The notes under the pieces are model-generated. The model saw only the letters and a list, made by a program, of their open reading frames with translations, was not told where the DNA came from and searched no databases. From contig NC_059423.1 in the NCBI RefSeq assembly GCF_905220565.1, forward strand, positions 1,918,001 to 1,982,000: a stretch of 64,000 nt of DNA, in the 5' to 3' direction. The translations under genes were made by a program, and so were the position numbers. Every line of letters begins with the position of its first letter. Position 1 is the first letter of the stretch. This DNA comes from Melitaea cinxia. Lineage: Eukaryota > Arthropoda > Insecta > Lepidoptera > Nymphalidae. Of this stretch, positions 1-11,100 are shown piece after piece.

Positions 1-427
1 ATATATATCAAAAAAGAAGCCTTAATAGTTAGCTGTTAACTGTAACACAAGCGTTGAGTTGCTTACCTTAGGAACAGATGACTGTCTATGTATGTTATAG
101 ATATTTATTTATTTATGATTTATTATGTTGATACGTGGTACGTACAATGCCTACAAGGGAATCGCTGATACCGCGCGTCGCCACGAGTCGCCGCTGCAAT
201 ATATGACGTCAATTAAGACCATCATCAGCATTCTCATATTTTACTTTTTACATTTTTGACAAATAACAAATTAATTATATAGAGGCTCTAGCATCGAGCA
301 CTATTGTTACCTAAAATAAATTTTATTTTAAATTTCACTATATTAATAAATTTTTATAAAAGTAATTGGTTTTTTTTTGGATCCATCGGCTGTGGTAAAC
401 GTAATTTTCTGTTCGTATTGTTTCCAG

Positions 428-547
428 GTAATGTACGCAGGTACACAAAGAGCTTTGGCCGCTGAAGTGGGAGCGCCCAGACTTCTAGAAGTTAGAGAAA
501 TTGATGAACTTACAAGCGAGTGGCTCAACGAAAAGCTAAGGAAATAG
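428..547 (+). CDS. GMF: Glia maturation factor (GMF), terminal coding exon (partial gene)
   Basis: This is the last coding exon of a glia maturation factor, an ADF/cofilin-fold protein that debranches Arp2/3 actin networks in the cytoplasm. A clean 3' splice site (tttccag at 421-427) is followed by 39 codons and a TAG at 545-547. The peptide begins VMYAGTQ and ends SEWLNEKLRK. Both ends match the conserved C-terminus of animal GMF, where an MMYAG motif is followed about 30 residues later by LTEEWLREKL. Earlier exons lie left of the window, so 1-427 is intron. A possible poly(A) signal AATAAA lies at 703-708. The gene is convergent with the aaNAT array, which is on the other strand. The alternative, another ADF-H protein, is less likely because the YAG and EWL spacing fits GMF. 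Confidence 0.8.
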   Translation, partial: VMYAGTQRALAAEVGAPRLLEVREIDELTSEWLNEKLRK

Positions 548-990
548 TACACTCAGAGTCCAAATATACTATGACATATAGATTTTATAAGTTTAACATA
601 TCAGAGGAAATTTATCAATAACTTGAAGATCCACCGTATTATTTTTTCTTTTTTCTCTACTCCAGTGTTCCCAACTACATTCATATTATTATTTATTTTC
701 TTAATAAAGATAAAATAATGTTTAAGAATGAAAGATAATAATAATTCTTTGGTTATAGTCATTAATAGTGAAACAAAAAAAATTAATATTTTTATTTATG
801 TTTTGTAATGTACCGCGAGACTAAAGCAATATTATTTTTGTATCTGTGATATGTTATACATATAGAGTTTTTTACATAAAGTTATTACTGACATAACTGA
901 TACGAAAATATTGTATTTTTCTTTTAAATATTTATTATAGCATTTTGAAGATTTTGCCATTACAATGGAGTTTTGGAAGGTATATAATTA
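548..990 (+). other. Probable GMF 3' UTR and AT-rich flank
   Basis: AT-rich sequence follows the GMF stop codon. A candidate poly(A) signal AATAAA is at 703-708. No further coding signal is visible before the repeat that starts at 991. Confidence 0.45.
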
Positions 991-1183
991 CTAGCTGATC
1001 CCGCAAACGTTGTTTTGCCCTATATGTTATTAACCCCCTTAATATCCCTCTTATAACTTAGGGGTATGAAAAATGTTGGCCGATTCTCAGACCTACCCCA
1101 TATACACATAAAATTACATAAAAATCGTTCCAGCCGTTTCGGAGGATTATTTTAACTAACATTGTGACACGAGAATTATATAT
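991..1183 (-). mobile_element. Helitron-like non-autonomous element, 3' end
   Basis: On the minus strand the element ends in CAGCTAG followed by T. A small hairpin (GCAAA with TTTGC) lies about 15 bases before CTAG. A hairpin followed by CTRR|T is the usual Helitron 3' terminus. Similar ends occur at 5514, 7356, 9203, 35054, 43654, 45771 and 57700. The 5' end is not defined, and the family is inferred from the terminus only. Confidence 0.5.
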
Positions 1184-1254
1184 ATAATTATTTAGAATAT
1201 GCTACAGACTAGTAGTATAATCGATATTTGTATTTAATATCGCCTTTTTTACGT

Positions 1255-1660
1255 GGAAATGGTTACGCATGCCCGGCCGCCGGGGTATGTTGGACTCCTG
1301 CCGATTACCTGGCAGTCTACCCACTAAAACCACACGGTGTCCACCCTTATCGCCTGTGCCGGGGTCGCAGGAGTCCGAATTCTTCTGTGAACCCCCGCAG
1401 TGTGTCTCTAAAGGCCCTTTTCATTTGGGTGGCGCACGGCGGACACCGCACGCACCTACCCGGGCAGATTTGGTGGACGGCCGACTTCCCCAAGTCATCG
1501 GACATTGGTTGCCATCGGACTCCGAACCTGCTCCCCAAAACATCCCATCGACAGAGGAAGCAGAACTCCGACGAAAACCACTGTCCGAGCGAGTCAGCAC
1601 CATTCTTGGCAGACTCGCTACATCTAGGATTGAACCCAGAACTAAAAAGTTTTTTTTTTT
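1255..1660. repeat. GC-rich block, probably an interspersed repeat fragment
   Basis: About 400 bases are strikingly GC-rich against an AT-rich background and are followed by a T-rich stretch at 1651-1670. Three overlapping ORFs cross it (125-175 codons), but none resembles a protein family I recognise and they overlap in different frames, as GC-rich DNA tends to produce. A LINE-derived fragment is the most likely origin. Confidence 0.35.
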
Positions 1661-4310
1661 GTTTTTTTTTGGATATTGTCATTTTACAGCACTTCCTATA
1701 CATTCTTGCGCCATTTCTTCCCAACGATGTATGTTCTTTCCCAAAACGGTGGTAATTTATCTTGCCATTTAATGAGTTGTATGATGTACATTAAGTTGTT
1801 GGAATAAAATTTTATAAACGTAGTGGGGAAAATACCACGCTACATCACTAAATTAAAAAAGAAAGACGTACATTAAAAATATTATTTTTCCATGTTAGGA
1901 CTTTGGAAAGAAACTAGCTTTGATTTCTTTAATATGCTCATTTATTCTGTTTTTTACAACCGCAGCACACACAACAAGAAGACCACTTAAACAGCCATTG
2001 CGGCTCACCACAGAGTATTTTTGAGTTCGAACAATGTTGCCAATATCAAATATTTAATTGCACTTAACATTCCAAAATTTTTTTTAAAAAAACTGTTGTT
2101 ATAACCATCATAATAATCTCAGAATTAGTATTAATGTCTTATATGAAAAATGAAACAATAATAAAAGACATATATATGTTAAGTGTAGTTTACATTTATT
2201 TTTATATTTAAGAACTATAGATTCATTTGTAAAATGTATACACATTGAGTATCAGTTAGATTCTGAGTTACGAGATGCAAACCCATACACCAAAACATCA
2301 ATTAGATGACTTACTAGCATGGCTAGCAGTCAAGCTAGATTGACTTACATACCAACCGAATTACTGATTGCTCGTCATGCGGATCAACTGTCTTACTAAT
2401 TGCCGGATGCCGGACGGGTTGTCAGATTATCTTCTGGCTTGATTGACTTACGCACCGACTGTCTCTCAGATTGCCTGTTTTACGAATAAATTCTGACATA
2501 CAACATAATATAATGACGGACTTTTTGTGTCTTAAGGATTGACCGGTAACAGGCTCACTATTTGACTTACTATGAAAAATTATGCATTTCGTTTACATCT
2601 GTAATTATGTCTTATGGGTTATCTGAAGAAAATATTTATTGACCTGCCTTGATGGGTCGTGTTTAAAAACATTTCAACATAAACATTTGCTTGTCAATAG
2701 TACCTTAACTTATTTAGTTTTTAATGAAATGTAGGATTTCTACTGAAATATATAATCTATACATGTCTTACAAATTAATAGCGTATTTTTTTTTTTTTTT
2801 TTTGATATAGCCTAAAAAGGCTAAAGTGTTCATTTGAGCAAAGTCTTAGTTCTATTTATTGTACTGAAAAAGATATGATGACAATTTTAAGAAAAATATA
2901 TAATTATATCAATTATTGTAAGATGTAAATAATAAAACGGAAACTTAACTTCCATATAATTTTAGTTAAGAATGACAGTCGGAATATTAGTTGTGCACAG
3001 CGGTTTCACTCGGAATAAATGTGTATTAAATATCGCTACAATTTCATTAAAATTCCTTATAGAGTAATTACTACAATTCTAAATAATGTATTAATCTCAA
3101 ACGTACAACATGTTTTAAATTAGTCCTACAGGATCACATCTGTACTGAAATTGAATTTCGTGCGGTAAATTTCGTGTGATTAAACATATATAAAGATATG
3201 CAGACAAAAAATTCTAAAAAAATATTGTTTTGTTTTTACTCTGATAAACCCGTACAATTAGTTTCTTATTTCGTTTACCATAAATATCTTTCATATACAG
3301 ACACCGGCCAGTTACAATTTTTATTATATACATAAATATGTAAATTGACTAAAGTGTTACTGAGGAGACTGTTAAGTATTATTCAACCATCCTGAGATCA
3401 TTATGAACGTATTATAAAAGAGATTATGAGCTAAAAATATGTATGAAATATGAATCATACAAACCTCACTAAAAGATGTATGTATGAGTCATACAACCTC
3501 ATTCGCATTGCATTTGTAAGAACATGACAAAGTATTGTGTTCGTATATTTATAAGTATTTTGTAAGTAAATAAATAAGAGATATGTCAGTTTTGATAACG
3601 TTTATTTATAAAAAAAATGTATTGTGTATATGTTTGTAATTAAATAAAAGTTATAGTAATATTGCTTTTTTCATTTTTGACTTCCATTTTAAAAGCTTAC
3701 AATGGAATCAGTTGATCACAAATGACATATTACTGTCTTAAAGTATTTTTTCATAATAAAAAAAAATTTTTGGGTATTTTTTTAACAAAGTGTATTTAAC
3801 CAGATGTATTATATTATTATCAAAAAAATATATATCTATATAACAAAAAACGTACAGCTAAAAATAAATAACTAATAAACAATAACAATAGGAATAATGA
3901 GTAAATAGCCACCGAAAACGAAGTTGAAAGATCACCAAAGCCATTCACATTAAAAAAAATGAAATTTTGGCTATGAAATTACAATCATTTGAAACAAGAA
4001 GCCTGTAATCTGTGAACATATGTGGCATGTGGCAACTGGCTAGTAAACAATACCAGACGACTGTTACAAAAACACAGGCCTTAATTTGGCTATTGAAGGG
4101 CCTGTTTCACTGTTTGCGGATACATTTTATCCTGCACATAAGTTACGAATAGACTATCAGCAGGTGAAATATGCTTTTTTGTGTTCCATTCAATCACAAA
4201 CGATCATTTATATATTCCCGGGTAGCGAATAATAACACCTCATAATATAATCTGTATTCAACGGTAAAGGATACATATATCATAAACTTTTTTTTTAAAA
4301 TACACAAATA
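1661..4310. other. Intergenic AT-rich region, no gene recognised
   Basis: There is no convincing ORF or splice-linked exon. The stretch 2285-2480 repeats short blocks around GATTGACTTAC in degenerate form. The segment from about 4095 to 4300 looks like an old repeat fragment of unknown class. Poly-A and poly-T runs are frequent. Confidence 0.4.
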
Positions 4311-4480
4311 GGGCGGCAAACGCGTACGGCTCATCTGATAGTAAGCGGTTACCGTAGTTTATAGACGCCTGCGACACAAGAAGCATCGCAAGCGCGTTTT
4401 TGTTCCTACCTCCAATCCCCTCCACAGTTCTGGGTCACCTTACCACAACTCACGGTAAACCAGAGGAACTGGCTCTTATT
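4311..4480 (-). repeat. Interspersed repeat family X (fragment)
   Basis: This copy contains GCGTACGGCTCATCTGATAG and GAAGCATCGCAAGCGCG. The same motifs recur in either orientation at 6119, 7168, 8900, 12128, 12280 and 17720, and in a diverged pair inside every duplicated unit. It is a short family with no coding capacity; its class was not determined. Confidence 0.6.
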
Positions 4481-5192
4481 ACTATTATACTGCATTTATT
4501 TATTTAACAAAGCTTGATGTAACTAAAAACTTAAATAGTAAATAAAATCTAAGTTGATAATAAATAGAAAAAAAAAAATTTTTGACAATAAATAGAAGAA
4601 TAAATAACCTATTTTCTATGCTGTTATTTCTACTTATACTTATACAAAGGTGGGTTAGCCACGAAAATAACTAATTTAAAACCCCGACAGAAGAGAATGC
4701 TTTTGAAGACTAGGTAAACGAATTGAAGGCGAATTTCAGAGAATGAGTTCTTCGGTATGTTTCTGGAAAAATCGTGTGCTTATAAACACTTGGGTATCTT
4801 CAAGAATAAATGATGAATATGCGAAGCTTATTACTAAGCCAGACCTCTTATTTGCTTTTAATTGGAAAATATTGTGATCAAAGATAAGCCTTCAAAAAAA
4901 AAATTGTTCCTAAGTCAGGTAAAAGTAAGACTATGAATATTTTCATATGGTATGGTATTTTTAAGAGTTGCCAGTACTTATTGAATGGTGGCAAATCATG
5001 TAGTTTTTATAATATTTCGTATAATTATTTTTGGTTTTTAATTATATAGTTTAAATACTGGAAATACAAATGCATGACAATTTAAAACATATCCAATCTT
5101 GAAATGTCTTCTCTATTTCCTTTCCTACATTTTTCATTCTCACACATCTAATTACGCTTTTACGTCGGGATTTTTGTAATTATATTTTTCTA

Positions 5193-8100
5193 TTAACAAT
5201 ATTTGATCCCCATAACTTTAGCGCTTGGGCAGTCAGAGCCGCTCAAATCGATGCCATACATTATCATTTCAGAGTATGGTAATTCGGCTAGCACTTCGTA
5301 GCCACATTTAGTCGCCAACACTTGTGAAGTTATCGCCGTGAATACTGTGCACGTTACTTTTATACCAAATTCTTCGCAAATATTTTTCCTGGAAAAAATA
5401 AAAGTAATTTGAGAATTTGTTTCAATTTACGAGCGAAAACTTAGGACGAATGACCTGCGACAAACAACGAAATCTTTAGGTATCAGTAGACTAAATTAAA
5501 TTTTATTTTGAAACTAGCTGTACCCGCGACTTCGTCCGCGTGGAATTTAACAAAATTTTATTGTTCAGTTCGCAGAGTTATAAAATAAATAAATAAAAAT
5601 AAAAGTAGCCTAAGTTACTCCTAATTACAACAGCTTTTTGCCAGTGGACGTCCCGTCAAAATCGGTCCAGCCATTTTAGAGATTAGCTAGAACAAACAGA
5701 CTGACAAAAATTGTAAAAAAATGTTATTTTGCCATATGTACCGTGTATACATATTAATTTAGTAAAAAGCTGTTATTTTAATATTACAAACAGACACTAT
5801 GTTTATTTGTATAGATATAGTGTCTCCATATAAATATGCAAAACAATATTTTTTTTTTATTTGTGTCATGTGTTTCTTTTCATTTTTTCAATATTATAGT
5901 CCAATATCTGACTTAGATACGACAATTATCAATCTCTTCAATGGATAAAAATGTACATTTACTTTATTAATGTGTTAGTTAGATTAAAAAAATAATCGCG
6001 AAAAGGTTCCCTGAAAAAATCATGTACTTATTCTCCATCAGAATACAATGTTACAATTTCTTTATTGGGGGAAGGCACAATGATTTAATTGAGGGACAGG
6101 AGAAATAATCTAAAAATTTGGAGCAGCCCGACTGAGGAAAGACACAACCTTGCAACGCGCTTGCAATGCTCGTGATATTGGAGGTATCCATGGGCTACGG
6201 TATTCGCTTACCATAAGACAGATAGTACGCTTGTTTGCCACTTTCTGTTAGATCGACTAGACGCAAAAACTTCGTTACTCCATGGATGATGTGTACCTAC
6301 TAAAATTCATTACCTGGCTTCCAAAAATCTGACACCGATGTTCTGTCCTCTATGTCCGGGTATCACTACCAGTCCACTGGATGACAAGTAGGTATCGACT
6401 CCGTATAGTGAAAACACGTCAACTAGACTCTCAGCAACTATCAATGTTTTCAAAACCTGCCTCCAAACTTTGCCTTTAACCTGTAATAAACAGCAAAATA
6501 GGCTTTGATCGATTGAAAATAGCCTTGGTCTTGCTAACTTGAAGCATAAAATCGAAGCTTTATTAGACTTTTATGACAATATTTAGAACACTAAAATGAA
6601 GGTATATAGGAGCTTACTGCTTATTATAATATCTCATTACACAATAAATTAGTTTTAACCGCCCAGGTTGACAAACGACTTAAATATTCAATGACCAAAA
6701 GGTGCTGTTTCTGCCAGATTAAATTCAGGAAAATTAGCTTCAGAAGGCCTTAAACAGCAATTAACGAACAAGAATGGATTAAAAGTACATGTGTACACGC
6801 ACAGCCTACCTTTTCTACATTTTCTTTGTCGTCATCCGTGCATTTGACCATGAGGATATTAAGACCAACTAATTCTTTCGGTTCCCCGTTCTCTTCAGTA
6901 AAGCAAGCTATGGAAAGTTTTTGGTCCATTATTTCGTTCCAATTCTTTCTAATAGCTTCTATTGATTCGGGATCATTTGTATTATCTGTCAAAACCAATC
7001 AATGTAATATATATATTGTCCATATTTTCTTTGTATGTTTGTATTATAAAATATTACATTGAATCGTTGTTAATTTGTTAATACTTATAAGTTGCTTAAT
7101 TTTTTTATTATGTGATATTAATTATAGCCTTGAATGGAGGGATGTACCTCGATCTTACAGAAGATAACAGTAAAATAATACTGTGTTCAAGGAGTGTTGT
7201 GTTCCTGTTGGTGAGTATGGTGACCAGAGCTCCTGGAGAGAATTGGGGATAGGGTCGGCAACGCACTTACGATGACTTCTGGTGTTGCAGAAATCTATAA
7301 GCTCTGGTAATCGCTTACCATCAGCGCTTGTTTGCCGACTTAGTTATACAATATACTAGCGACCCACCCCGGCTTCGCACGGGTGCAATGCTGATAATAA
7401 ATATACTACAGAATGTCTTTATTTATAGTATGAAGCTAGCTTATAGCATGGCTATTAACATAATAACAACATTCACATATGCGTCGTTAGATTACACGTT
7501 GTTACAGAATGCGTTGAAGAAAAAAAGGTTCACTGCTCGTTCCCCGTAGGTGATAGCGTGATAATTTGTAGCCTATATGTTGACCCCACTTCTTAATAAT
7601 ATTCGTGCCAAATTTGAAGTAAATGCAGTACTTTTTGAGTTTATCCCAGACATACATACAAACAAACAGACAAACAAACAAACTGACAAAAAATCTAAAA
7701 ACTATATTTATGGCTTCGGTATCGATTGTAGATCACACCCCAAGTATTCCTTAAAAAAAATATTTAATGTACAGTTTTGACTTTCCTACCATTTTATTAT
7801 ATGTATAGATTATACACACAGTCACAAGTCAGGACGATTTGAAGATAAATGTCTAAACTAATATTCAGTGGTAGGCACATTATGATAAGCACATGAAAAT
7901 GATGTGTTTATACAACTTAATACCTAAAAATGTGACACTTGTCACATTTTTGCACATGATGTTCAATTGTTGTCTATTAGGCTACCATACAGGCGTTTGC
8001 CGTGGTCTGGGTGTTTGTGCAGTCCTTGTGGGTCTTCCCACCGTGCCTCGGAGAGCACGTTAAGCCGTCGGTCCCGGTTGTTATCATGTACACCTGATAG

Positions 8101-11100
8101 CGATTGTTACTCATAGTAGGGAATATATCCGCCAACCTTTCAACCAATCCTTCTCCTATATGGGAAAAGAGGCCTATGCCCAGTAGTGGGATATTACATG
8201 CTGAAGCAGCAGGCTACCGCTCACGAGTTTCACACGTGTGTATTTAACGATATTGATTGTTCAGTATCCTCCCGTTAAACATAGCCTATGGAACTCAGTG
8301 GTATTCTCATGATTAAATAATTTAAAAAAAATCGGTCATGTAGGTTTTGAGTTTATCCATTGCAAAAGTAAAAAATACAAGTCCTTCTTCTCTATAATAT
8401 CAATATAAAACCTCCACCGTTAGCTTCTGATTAGTAAATGTAATTCCAAATTATTTTTGTGTCGAAAATGAATGCAAAATGTTCTTAAAAACGAGCAGAC
8501 TTAGCAGTATTAATATAAATTCTTTATTTACATCGACTGTTGATTGATTAATAGATATAAATATTAGCCCCCCCCCCCTTCAATCGAAAACCATATAATA
8601 TGCTTGTATGTTTTGTTTTGCGGACCATGGGCCCCTTTGTTAGTATCGCCCGGGGCATGAAGCCCCCATTGGCCCCTCCTCGCTGCGCCACTGCTTATGA
8701 GACTGTCACACGTAGTGACCACGCGACATAGTCTTATTTTAGAAATAATTAAAATTACCTAACGCTTTGCATATAGGCTCATCTCGCAGAAAGGTTTTAG
8801 TCATCAAGTCTAAGCAGATGGTCCTGTAAGATTCATCCATGTCTCGAATTTGATACCTGAAATCAAAATACATTGAAATCAAGTAGTTTTGTGTTTAGTA
8901 AGTTGTGTTCCTGTGGTGAGTAAGGTGAGAGTTCGTGGGGAGAATTGGGGGTAGGATCGGCAACGCGCTTGCGATGCTTCTGGTCTGTAAGCTGCGGTAA
9001 TCGCTTACCATCAGGTGAGCCGTACGCTTGTTTGCCGACCTAGTTATATAAAAAGAAAAAGTCTGGAAGATCAGGAGTTTTGTGACTATTTATCAAGTGT
9101 GTCACGCTAATTATCTCTCAATGCAATCCTTAGCTGATGAGCATTAGATAAACTCTAAAAACAAATTTAGCACTTGAAAGATCTTGTACTTTTATACGAA
9201 ACTAGCTGCCTGGATAGCTTTCGTTCTGTCAAAATTTAATAGTAAAAATTATTTTATTTTTATATTTATTTTTTTAAGTATTAATACCTTCCGTGGCTCT
9301 TAAGCAACATACAAAAAAAATATACCCAAATCGATCGAGCCATTCTCGAGTTATGCGCTTAGCAACGTTCATTTTTATTCATTTAAATTATTTAAACATT
9401 TTATCACCTACGTGTAATTTTTCAAATTTAAGCAATTGACAGAATAAATGCTTAAATTTTGTTACTACCGTTTTGGAAAGGATTTTAGAAATTATACTAG
9501 ATCTTTGAGATTTAAATCAGGCTCGGAGTTTGATTAGGAGTGAGATTAGATGTCAGCTAAGAAAGAGAGTTAGGACGAAGAGACAAAATTTGTTTGAAAT
9601 TCTATTATTTTCTGATTCAGAAGTTAAAAATAAGTTTTTGGAACAAAGTTTCTCATGAGGCGTTGCATAGGGTTACCCTAGCCGGCAAAAAAGTCGGTAA
9701 CGTTAAAAATAAGCGTACGATTTTTATGTATAATCTATGTATGATGGCTATACAATGTGTAATGGATAGTCTAAGTGATGGCTGTTATTATTATTGCAAT
9801 ATGCTATTATTATTGAAAATCGAAATCAAAATCAAAAACAGCTTTATTCAAATAGGCTCCAAGAGCACTTTCGAATCGTCATTTTACAAATTAAAACTTT
9901 AAAAATAAATTATTATATTTGTAGAAGTAAAGCTACCACCGATTCGGAATGTAGATTCTGCAGAGAAGAATCGGCAAGAAACTCCGCAGTTACTCTTTTG
10001 AAAAATAACATTTATGTCATTCGATAATTATTATATATTTTTATAAATCTTTGTAAATAAAGGTGTTAGGATAATTTTGTAAAGTAGTTTTGCACGCCTC
10101 ATAAGCGAAGCGGATCAGGTTCTGCTTTATACGATTGTAGGGCACAACTTTACAAAAATCAAGCGCTTTCTTGAACTAAAATTGTCTCTATTTATTTTTA
10201 TCGCACTTGTAGAACAATATTTACATATAAATGTAAGGGAAAAACACTAGTTTCAACGCTTATGACATTTTAAAAAGACATTTTGCTTTTTAAAGAAATA
10301 AAATAAATAAAATATTAAAAAAAATCCTGGACCGGCTGTCAAATGTATGTATGAAATTTGACGTGGTCACGCCGAAAAGCTGAACTGATCAAGTCAATTT
10401 ATTTTTATACGCTTCAGTATGATTTAAAACTTAGCCCTTTTGAAGATCACGGTCTAATTTAATGTAGTTTATTTATTAGCAAAAAAAATAAAAACTAAAA
10501 ATGAGATTATGAGGCGCGCACTTTTGGATTTTCCAATCTTTTTTTGATTATTATCGATAAAAAAAGATCATAATAAAAAATACATACCCGAATAATGACA
10601 TACATTTGTATTGGCCATACAGGTGTTTGCCATGGTCTGGGTGTTTGTGCAGTCCTTGTGGGTCTCCCCACCGTGCCTCGGAGCACACGTTAAGCCGTCG
10701 GTCCCGGTTGTTATCATGTACACCTGATAGCGATCGTTACTCATAGTAGGGAATATATCCGCCAACCCGCATTGGAGCAGCGCACAGTGCAGTGAAATGT
10801 ATGGCGCGATGGACAAAAATCATAACACAGTTTTAATGCTGTAATAAACTATATTTCGTACATAATTTTGTTAATGTTGTCTAGTATAATAATTTTTAGC
10901 TTCTTTAATCTAATAACAATATTAAATATAAAATTATATTTATCTTAAATAAGGTAAAAAAACACAATATTCATTCTAATTTAATTCATCTACCAAAATA
11001 GCTAAACTAAATTATTTTAAATTAAATAATTATTTAAAATAATTTAAATTAAATTATTTTAAATTAATTAAAACTTTCTGGCAGGCGAATCTCCCGTTGT

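Noticed and set aside
1228..1772. Overlapping ORFs of 175 and 167 codons (+) and 125 codons (-)
   Set aside because: Three frames are open over the same GC-rich block with low-complexity ends, and none resembles a family. Most likely composition-driven.
9594..10027. 102- and 77-codon plus ORFs
   Set aside because: They overlap in different frames across a LINE-end-like repeat and show no protein similarity I can recognise.
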